From Ignavibacteriaceae bacterium (GTDB lineage Bacteria; Bacteroidota; Ignavibacteria; Ignavibacteriales; Ignavibacteriaceae): a stretch of 5,378 bases of DNA. Shown in pieces: positions 1-4,620 of the stretch. The DNA lies in assembly GCA_013388525.1 (NCBI GenBank), contig JACAFA010000025.1, positions 1 through 5,378 on the forward strand, given 5' to 3'. A program made the position numbers and the translations under genes. The notes under the pieces are model-generated. The model was not told the DNA's origin and did no database searches. It saw only the letters and a program-made list of their open reading frames with translations. Positions within the stretch are counted from its first letter, which is position 1. Each line of letters opens with the position of its first letter.

Positions 1-681
1 CATTTTATCTGCACCAGTGAAGGCGCCTTTTTCGTGTACGAACAATTCACTTTCCAGCAGAGTCTCTGTCAATGCCGGAACATTTACAGCAACAAATGCG
101 GCATCCTTTCTAGGACTTATATAATGAATTGCTTTAGCCAGCACCTCTTTTCCCGTTCCGTTTTCTCCCGTAATAAGTACGTTTGCCTTGCTTTCTGCAA
201 CCCTTGCTGCAACATTGATTACTTCTTCCATCTTTTGAGATTGAGAAACTATGGAAGATATTTTATGCTTCTCCTGCAGCTGAGTTTTTAATAACTGATT
301 TTCAGATTTCAGATTTTTGTGCTCGATGATTCTTTCAATCATCAGATCGAGTTCATCAAGGTCAACCGGCTTTGAAATGTAATCGAATGCCCCGAGCCGC
401 ATAGCTTTAACTGCATTTTCCACCGTTCCGTATGCAGTAACAATCACAAAACTTATCTCGGGATTTATTTTTTTCACCTCTCCAAGGACTTCAATTCCGT
501 TTAAATACGGCATTTTGAAATCAGAAAGAATAATATCAACAGAATTACTTTTTGTAATTTCAATTCCTTCCTTGCCGGATGAAGCCGAAAAGATTTTATT
601 ACCTTTTTTCTTCAGATAACCTGTAAGAACATCTCTTTGAGCGGCTTCATCATCAATTACTAAAATATTGTAGTCTTTCAT
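1..681 (-). CDS. Sigma-54-dependent response regulator, NtrC family (partial, C-terminal half beyond left edge)
   Basis: This is a cytoplasmic transcription activator that, once phosphorylated, should drive sigma-54 RNA polymerase by ATP hydrolysis. It is read from the ATG at 681 down to base 1, giving 227 codons with no stop. The receiver domain (about residues 4-120) has the acidic pair D10/D11, phospho-acceptor D54 in LSDFKMP, T82 and K104 followed by P105. A helical linker follows (about 121-145). The AAA+ domain then begins, with Walker A GENGTGKE (172-179) and the sigma-54-contacting GAFTGA loop (219-224). Walker B, the arginine fingers and the Fis-type HTH would lie off the window; family members are usually about 450-480 residues, so roughly half is seen. 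The start codon overlaps the kinase stop (ATGA) and has no Shine-Dalgarno, so translation is probably coupled to the kinase. One oddity is [12 protein letters not shown], where [12 protein letters not shown] is usual. Family assignment is very secure; the regulon is inferred. Confidence 0.96.
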   Translation of the reverse strand, partial: MKDYNILVIDDEAAQRDVLTGYLKKKGNKIFSASSGKEGIEITKSNSVDIILSDFKMPYLNGIEVLGEVKKINPEISFVIVTAYGTVENAVKAMRLGAFDYISKPVDLDELDLMIERIIEHKNLKSENQLLKTQLQEKHKISSIVSQSQKMEEVINVAARVAESKANVLITGENGTGKEVLAKAIHYISPRKDAAFVAVNVPALTETLLESELFVHEKGAFTGADKM

Positions 682-2702
682 TTTTGCGGTATGGTTATTT
701 TGAATTTCGTGTATTTGTTTACTTCGCTGAATACTTCAATTGTTCCGTTATGTTCAGCGATAATTTTTTGAACAATGCTTAAACCCAAACCTGTTCCTTC
801 CGGTTTGGATGTATAGTAGAGATCGAAAATTTTATTTCTATCACTTTCAGGAATACCTTTGCCGTTATCTGACACTTCAATAAAAAGATAATTCCCTCTT
901 CTAAAATAATTTATTTCCACCTTCCCTTTTTTATCAACAGCTTCAATAGCATTCTGCACAAGGTTCATCAATGATTGTTTGATTAGTTCCGGATCAATCG
1001 TCATATCAAAAGATTGATCTGACATTTTAATTAATTCAATTCCCTTAAGTTTCGCCTGCTCGGAAAACAATCTGTAAATATCGTCGAAGAAATTTTTTGA
1101 ATCTACATTTTTTAATTGAAGGCTTAGAGGTTTAGCGTAGCTCAAAAACTGTGTGATGATTTTATTAATTCTCGTTACTTCGCTTTTTAAAAGACCTGTG
1201 ATGCTGTGATATTCATCTGAATCTTTTTCGACCTTGAATTCTTTATCCAATCGCTGAGCAATCATTCCAATTGCATTGATCGGATTCCTGATTTCGTGTG
1301 CGACTCCTGAAGCCAGTTCACCCATTGCGGATAATTTTTCCTTACGTTTCGATTCTTCTTCGAGCCGTCGTGCTTCTGTCAGATCATTAATAACTATAAT
1401 AAAATTGTTTTTTCCCGCTTCGTCCAGGTTTCTGGTGAAATTCAAATTGAGGTATTTTTTCTCATCACCAATTTTGGTATCAATTGAAACGTCGGCGCAG
1501 TTTTCATTGTTATCTTTGCAGTAATCTGATAATGATAGAAAAATTTCGCCGGATAAATCGAATAAGTCTTTATTAATAATTTGATCTCCCTTTGTCTTAA
1601 AGAGATTTTCGGACGATTTATTAAACAGGGTTATTTGCATTTTATCGTCAACAACAATCACCGCTTCTCCCATATTCTCCAGCACAGTTGATGTAAAGGT
1701 TTTGAATTTTTTAAATTCGTTTGAAACAGCTTTTAGATTTTGTGTGGTGAAGATAATGCTGAGAATAATTACACCTATCGCAGCAAGAACCAGTGAGATA
1801 ATGATCAATCTTCTTACCATTCTATCTTCAACTGCCCGGACTTCATCAAGAGTCAAACCTATCCTGAAAATTCCAATCACCTCATCGTCATAATTAAGCC
1901 TCTTAACTGTTTCAAATACCTCTTTGTTTTTATAAAAGTGCGTCCTTGAATAGATTCTGTCTGAACTAATTGCGTTAATTAAAAATGTATCTGATAAAAT
2001 TGTATTCATAGTGTCAACAGAATTACCAGCAGCAAGGATGCCGATTGAATCCTGCAGAACTATGTACTCAATTCCAGGGTTGTCTGAAATATCTCTGATA
2101 ATTTTTCCAAGCCCGATTCTTTTCCTGAATTCCAAAAATTCTTCTGCATTAAGATTGATAACTATTGCCCCTCTGTTATTTGAGCGAGCAACAGTTACTG
2201 CGAATCTTTGCTCATCTGTAAACTCAGCCTGTTTTAAACCAATAGCAAATTCACTCAATCCATTTTTTAATATTGGTTCTAATTCTTCAAACCTATTAAT
2301 GTTTTTTTCGCCATGTGGATGATCTTTTTCCGGAATTCTGTTTGAAAGAACTCTTGTTCCGTCTTTATTAAAAATATTAATTCTGAAAAGAGAATTTTCC
2401 TTTCCAATCTCAACCAGTTTTTGATGAGTCAGAAGATTCAGGCTGTCTAATTTTCTGATGAGTCTTGCATTGTTAAACAATCTTTCCGCTATTAGAAATT
2501 CAATCTCTTCACTTGAGTTAAGTGCGTTAATGCTGCTTTGGTTTACGGTTTCGATTAATGATGCGGATTGCTCGGTAAGTAAATGTAGAATTTCATCTTT
2601 GCTTTGTTGAAGTTCGATGAATGCAGAGACAACCATAAGCATACCGATTATCAGTGCAACTGCAATTATAATTTTTGGCTGCAATTTATTCAGGAAATCC
2701 AT
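678..2702 (-). CDS. Membrane-bound NtrB-type sensor histidine kinase with extracytoplasmic sensor and PAS domain
   Basis: This is the sensor partner of the response regulator encoded immediately downstream. It has 674 residues from ATG 2702; a TTG two codons upstream (2708) is also possible, but neither start has a Shine-Dalgarno and ATG is preferred. Visible order: membrane segment 9-28; an extracytoplasmic sensor of about 270 residues (29-297) whose long first helix and two PAS-like halves suggest a double Cache fold; membrane segment about 298-319; no clear HAMP; PAS about 338-441; HisKA with H469 in HEIRNP; and an HATPase with N box N580-N584, DNGKG 612-616 and GTGLGL 636-641. The HEIRNP motif and short NtrB-like HATPase fit kinases that pair with sigma-54 activators. 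The ligand is unknown. An H128-P-H130 pair in the sensor could bind metal, and C395/C402 form a CX6C pair in the PAS. The stop overlaps the regulator start by 4 nt. Confidence 0.95.
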   Translation of the reverse strand: MDFLNKLQPKIIIAVALIIGMLMVVSAFIELQQSKDEILHLLTEQSASLIETVNQSSINALNSSEEIEFLIAERLFNNARLIRKLDSLNLLTHQKLVEIGKENSLFRINIFNKDGTRVLSNRIPEKDHPHGEKNINRFEELEPILKNGLSEFAIGLKQAEFTDEQRFAVTVARSNNRGAIVINLNAEEFLEFRKRIGLGKIIRDISDNPGIEYIVLQDSIGILAAGNSVDTMNTILSDTFLINAISSDRIYSRTHFYKNKEVFETVKRLNYDDEVIGIFRIGLTLDEVRAVEDRMVRRLIIISLVLAAIGVIILSIIFTTQNLKAVSNEFKKFKTFTSTVLENMGEAVIVVDDKMQITLFNKSSENLFKTKGDQIINKDLFDLSGEIFLSLSDYCKDNNENCADVSIDTKIGDEKKYLNLNFTRNLDEAGKNNFIIVINDLTEARRLEEESKRKEKLSAMGELASGVAHEIRNPINAIGMIAQRLDKEFKVEKDSDEYHSITGLLKSEVTRINKIITQFLSYAKPLSLQLKNVDSKNFFDDIYRLFSEQAKLKGIELIKMSDQSFDMTIDPELIKQSLMNLVQNAIEAVDKKGKVEINYFRRGNYLFIEVSDNGKGIPESDRNKIFDLYYTSKPEGTGLGLSIVQKIIAEHNGTIEVFSEVNKYTKFKITIPQK

Positions 2703-2745
2703 ATTCAAAACTAATCAGAATTACAGCAAGATTGAATTCAGAAAT

Positions 2746-2769
2746 TAAGGCAAAGGCTTAGGCGAAGGC
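2746..2769. repeat. Four tandem NNAGGC hexamers
   Basis: TAAGGC, AAAGGC, TTAGGC and GAAGGC follow each other without gaps. The block lies 44-67 nt upstream of the kinase ATG. On the minus strand it would form most of the spacer between a TTG (2771-2769) and a weak TAATTTC (2747-2741), which loosely resembles a Bacteroidota -33/-7 promoter. That promoter reading is weak. The repeat itself is plain in the sequence. Confidence 0.6.
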
Positions 2770-2815
2770 AAAATCATTTATGCAATTAAAAACTCGTTTG
2801 AAATTTTAATTTGGC

Positions 2816-2856
2816 TTCGTCCACATAGTCGAAGTAATTCGTCCTTACCGTCGAAG
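2816..2856. promoter_or_regulatory. Two tandem dyad sites TTCGTCC-N5-GTCGAAG, probable activator binding sites (UAS)
   Basis: The identical pattern TTCGTCC-N5-GTCGAAG occurs at 2816-2834 and 2838-2856. The copies share 14 of 19 bases, and the 5 central bases differ. Each contains the inverted repeat TTCG-N10-CGAA, with an extra C/G pair inside. The centres are 22 bp apart, about two helical turns, so bound dimers would sit on the same DNA face. Relative to the predicted sigma-54 start near 2941 the centres are at about -116 and -94, the usual range for NtrC-type enhancer sites. The likely binder is the adjacent response regulator, inferred from position. An alternative dyad, CGAA-N4-TTCG (2830-2841), spans the junction between copies. 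Confidence 0.7.
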
Positions 2857-2867
2857 AATTATTCTTC
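2853..2867. repeat. Perfect palindrome GAAGAAT-T-ATTCTTC
   Basis: Two 7-bp arms surround a single central base. The palindrome overlaps the right arm of the second TTCG/CGAA dyad, so it may be an extended half-site or a separate operator. It lies upstream of the predicted transcription start, so a role as DNA is more likely than as an RNA hairpin in that transcript. Confidence 0.45.
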
Positions 2868-2897
2868 TTCAAATAAAAAATTCAAATAGAAAGTAAA

Positions 2898-2912
2898 AAC
2901 AAATCATTTGTT
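2898..2912. repeat. Perfect palindrome AACAAAT-C-ATTTGTT next to the -24 element
   Basis: Two 7-bp arms surround a single central C, and the palindrome ends 2 bp before the TGGCAC of the sigma-54 promoter. Its place at about -29 to -43 from the predicted start would suit a repressor or anti-activator site that blocks polymerase. The A/T-rich context makes a chance occurrence possible. Confidence 0.4.
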
Positions 2913-2914
2913 GC

Positions 2915-2930
2915 TGGCACATCCATTGAA
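2915..2930 (+). promoter_or_regulatory. Sigma-54 (-24/-12) promoter
   Basis: TGGCACATCCATTGAA matches the consensus TGGCACR-N4-TTGCW at every fixed position except one (TTGA instead of TTGC at -12). GG at 2916-2917 and GA at 2928-2929 have the exact 12-bp register required. Transcription would start near 2941, giving a leader of about 42 nt before ATG 2983. The divergent gene pair encodes an NtrB-type kinase and an NtrC-type activator, and candidate enhancer dyads lie 94 and 116 bp upstream, which strengthens the call considerably. The same -24/-12 register was sought before the genes at 3761 and 4621 and not found. Confidence 0.75.
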
Positions 2931-2951
2931 TAACTGAATCAAAAGTAATTC

Positions 2952-2964
2952 AACAATCATAAAA
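2952..2964 (+). repeat. Leader repeat AACAATCATAAAA, copy 1
   Basis: This 13-base element is identical to one at 3731-3743. In both places it is followed by an ATAAAAG-like stretch and then the Shine-Dalgarno and start codon. Here AGGAG (2971-2975) lies 7 nt before ATG 2983. The predicted sigma-54 transcript would include it, so it may act as an A-rich translation or RNA-stability element. Confidence 0.5.
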
Positions 2965-2982
2965 AATAAAAGGAGTAATAAA

Positions 2983-3675
2983 ATGAAAACCAAAAAAAAT
3001 CTCTTGTTCGTAATTACACTTATAGCAAGTGTAATATTCTTTTCAGCTTCAGTCTTTGCGCAGGATGAACCTGTAAAGAACAAAGAAGAAAACCAGGTGA
3101 AGACACAAACCCAGTCACAGGATCAGAACCAGGTTAAAAACCAGGAACAAATCAAATCTCAGGGCGATCCTCAAACGCAGCTTCAAAACCAAAACCAGAA
3201 TCAGCTCAAAGAGCAGAATAAAAATCAGGTAAAGACCCAAACCAAAGAACAGAACCAACAGCACGGCAGCGGTTTTATTGATGAAAACAGCGACGGTTAC
3301 AATGATAAAGCACCCGATGATGATGGCGATGGAATTCCAAATGGAAGAGATGAAGACTATACTGGTTCACAGAACAGAAAAGGAGCAGATGGCAATAAAG
3401 GTTTTGTTGATCTTGATGGTGATGGTTTAAATGATAACGCAGTTGATTCTGACGGCGATGGTATTCCAAATGGTCAGGATCCTGATTACGTAAAACCGAA
3501 AGATGGCACCGGTCAGAAGAATCAGAATGGAAAAGGAAACAATGGCAATGGTAAAATGTGGGGTCCAAAAGATGGAACAGGTAACAACGGAGTTGGTCCG
3601 AAAGATGGAACTGGCTATGGTTCAGGTTCCGGAAATGGAACTGGCACCGGTAATCAAAGAGGCGGAAGAAAGTAA
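2983..3675 (+). CDS. Secreted Gln/Asn-rich protein with thrombospondin-3/EF-hand-like Ca-binding repeats
   Basis: This 230-residue exported protein has no named family over its full length. The signal peptide (1-26) ends VFA before QDEP. Residues about 33-93 are a low-complexity tract of Q, N, K and T with recurring NQVKTQT/NQVKNQE units. Two aligned 30-residue modules follow (97-126 and 140-169), each starting GF(I/V)D and ending IPNG-x-D-x-DY. Each carries two acidic loops: D100/N102/D104/D108, D112/D114/D116/N120/D123, D143/D145/D147/D151 and D155/D157/D159/N163/D166. These fit thrombospondin type 3 or EF-hand-like calcium loops. The tail is Gly/Asn-rich with three PKDGTG units (172, 195, 206) and has no cysteine or sorting signal. 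AGGAG 7 nt upstream fixes the start. It sits behind a sigma-54 promoter, divergent from the two-component genes. Calcium or other metal binding at the cell surface is inferred; the physiological role is unknown. Confidence 0.9.
   Translation: MKTKKNLLFVITLIASVIFFSASVFAQDEPVKNKEENQVKTQTQSQDQNQVKNQEQIKSQGDPQTQLQNQNQNQLKEQNKNQVKTQTKEQNQQHGSGFIDENSDGYNDKAPDDDGDGIPNGRDEDYTGSQNRKGADGNKGFVDLDGDGLNDNAVDSDGDGIPNGQDPDYVKPKDGTGQKNQNGKGNNGNGKMWGPKDGTGNNGVGPKDGTGYGSGSGNGTGTGNQRGGRK
3271..3489 (+). repeat. Two 30-residue Ca-loop modules plus spacer inside the secreted protein gene
   Basis: Module 1 (3271-3360) and module 2 (3400-3489) encode equal-length units that align without gaps, with a 129-nt period. 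They share the framework GF-x-D-x-x-x-DG-x-ND-x-A-x-D-x-DGDGIPNG-x-D-x-DY. The 13-residue spacer between them is not conserved. This points to internal duplication of a paired-loop unit. Confidence 0.8.
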
Positions 3676-3698
3676 TTCAAAAGCTTAAACTAAATAAT

Positions 3699-3723
3699 AA
3701 GGACGACAACCACTGTCGTCCTT
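3699..3723 (+). terminator. 10-bp perfect stem-loop between the two plus-strand genes
   Basis: AAGGACGACA (3699-3708) pairs perfectly with TGTCGTCCTT (3714-3723) around the 5-nt loop ACCAC. It starts 24 nt after the stop of the secreted protein gene. The trailing T-run is short (TTTCT), so it may be a leaky intrinsic terminator or a 3'-end stabiliser that reduces expression of the downstream lipoprotein gene. Confidence 0.7.
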
Positions 3724-3730
3724 TCTAATT

Positions 3731-3743
3731 AACAATCATAAAA
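3731..3743 (+). repeat. Leader repeat AACAATCATAAAA, copy 2
   Basis: This is identical over 13 bases to 2952-2964. Here it is followed by TATAAAAGAGGTG, where GAGGTG (3751-3756) serves as the Shine-Dalgarno 4 nt before ATG 3761. No -24/-12 promoter is seen between the hairpin and this gene. The shared leader suggests common post-transcriptional handling or a duplicated upstream segment. Confidence 0.5.
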
Positions 3744-3760
3744 TATAAAAGAGGTGTAAT

Positions 3761-4363
3761 ATGAAAAAAAGTAAATATCATCTTTTCATCATTTCTCTAT
3801 TGACTTCATTTCTTCTGTTAGCTTGCCAGAGCGAAATGCCAACTTCAGCCGATGACTCTTCAACACTTTCCAAGTTCGGTGGAGGAAATGGTAATGGAGG
3901 AGGCTCAACTTACGAGCTTTCACAAGAGGAAAGAGATGGACTTATTCACATGAGAATTGAAGAAAAGCTTGCAAGGGATGTTTATATAGTTATGGGTGAG
4001 TTATGGAATCACAAAGTTTTTTTGAATATCCAGTTAAGTGAGCAGAAACATATGGAAGCAGTAAAAAGATTACTTGATAAATACAGCGTACCGGATCCGC
4101 TGACAACTGACTCAGTTGGCGTTTTTCCTGATCCGCAATTTCAACTTTTATACGATCAGTATATTCTGCAGGGGAGTCAATCTTTGAATGAAGCCTTACT
4201 TGTAGGAAAAGCAATTGAGGAACTGGACATTGCTGATCTTACTTATCAACTGACCTTTGTTGATAATCCTGATATCATAAGAGTATATCAGAATTTGAAA
4301 GCAGCATCAGAAAATCATCTTGCTGCTTTCTTGAAATGTTTAAATGTTCCGGTTACTGATTAG
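3761..4363 (+). CDS. DUF2202 ferritin-like lipoprotein
   Basis: This 200-residue lipoprotein has lipobox LLAC with C22 as the lipidated cysteine, followed by Gln and Ser. By the usual +2 rule that points to the outer membrane. A Ser/Gly-rich linker (about 23-49, including GGGNGNGGGS) leads to a helical domain (about 51-196) recognised as DUF2202 (Pfam PF09968, from memory), a ferritin-like fold of unknown function. Characteristic stretches are IEEKLARDVY (66-75), SEQKHMEAV (93-101), a DNPDI turn (168-172) and SENHLAAF (183-190). Possible metal ligands in ferritin order are E67/E68, E94 with H97, E153/E154, and H186 with E184; the last helix lacks a strict ExxH. GAGGTG 4 nt upstream supports the start. 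It follows the Ca-loop protein by 85 nt across a hairpin, so it may be expressed by read-through from the sigma-54 promoter. A surface iron-binding or oxidative role is inferred, not shown. Confidence 0.92.
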   Translation: MKKSKYHLFIISLLTSFLLLACQSEMPTSADDSSTLSKFGGGNGNGGGSTYELSQEERDGLIHMRIEEKLARDVYIVMGELWNHKVFLNIQLSEQKHMEAVKRLLDKYSVPDPLTTDSVGVFPDPQFQLLYDQYILQGSQSLNEALLVGKAIEELDIADLTYQLTFVDNPDIIRVYQNLKAASENHLAAFLKCLNVPVTD

Positions 4364-4390
4364 AGAAAAATATCCTTAGCGGATTCAAGG

Positions 4391-4419
4391 ACCGGAGGCT
4401 AATTTAAGTTGCCTCCGGT
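4391..4419 (+). terminator. GC-rich stem-loop after the DUF2202 gene
   Basis: ACCGGAGGC (4391-4399) pairs perfectly with GCCTCCGGT (4411-4419) around an 11-nt A/T-rich loop. It begins 27 nt after the lipoprotein stop. The 9-bp stem is much richer in GC than its surroundings, but no strong T-run follows. It probably ends the transcript or protects its 3' end. Confidence 0.65.
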
Positions 4420-4610
4420 TCATCATTTATCAGCATACTATTATTAATTAAAAAATCTTAGTACGTTTAATTAGTAAAGATAAACTATTTAGGAAACCAT
4501 ACGCTTGTTTATCAAATTCTTCATAGACCGAAGATTATTATTTAAATCAACTCACACTATCCCATCAGGAATTCATTTTTCTTTTTTACATAACTATATA
4601 TCTCTTAAAT
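4420..4610. other. A/T-rich intergenic stretch before the cytochrome gene
   Basis: No ORF, RNA gene or long repeat was seen here. No GG/GC pair in the -24/-12 register was found, so the sigma-54 control inferred for the gene at 2983 does not obviously extend to the cytochrome. A housekeeping promoter is expected because of the hairpin at 4391-4419, but no convincing -33/-7 or -35/-10 pair could be picked in such A/T-rich DNA. The only structure noted is a short TCTTC/GAAGA inverted repeat (4518-4534). Confidence 0.5.
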
Positions 4611-4620
4611 GGAGGTTCAT

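Noticed and set aside
34..291. Plus-strand ORF of 85 codons
   Set aside because: It lies antisense within the response regulator, whose frame carries Walker A and GAFTGA motifs. The ORF's own product is Cys/Phe-rich with no recognisable feature.
1083..1425. TTCGTCC- and CGTCGAAG-like strings inside the kinase gene
   Set aside because: They are single half-sites in coding sequence without the paired spacing seen at 2816-2856.
1276..2322. Three plus-strand ORFs antisense to the kinase
   Set aside because: They are shadows of the kinase reading frame, have no Shine-Dalgarno and show no family features.
2703..2708. TTG start two codons upstream of the kinase ATG
   Set aside because: There is no Shine-Dalgarno for either start. 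ATG is the commoner start codon and nothing favours the longer form, though it cannot be excluded.
2902..2914. Possible IHF site (AATCAT followed by TTG)
   Set aside because: It misses the IHF consensus at more than one key position, and the A/T-rich palindrome at 2898-2912 explains the pattern.
3275..3568. Minus-strand His-rich ORF
   Set aside because: The His/Cys richness is the complement of the GAT/GGT-rich Ca-loop codons on the plus strand, so it is compositional.
3503..3688. Plus-strand ORF rich in Met and Glu
   Set aside because: It is a +1-frame shadow of the PKDGTG/Gly-rich tail of the secreted protein.
3990..4214. Minus-strand ORF of 74 codons
   Set aside because: It is antisense to the DUF2202 domain, which is clearly recognised in the plus frame.
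4505..4543. TTG and TATTATTT as a promoter for the cytochrome gene
   Set aside because: The spacing is too long and the -7 match is poor. Such strings are common in A/T-rich DNA.
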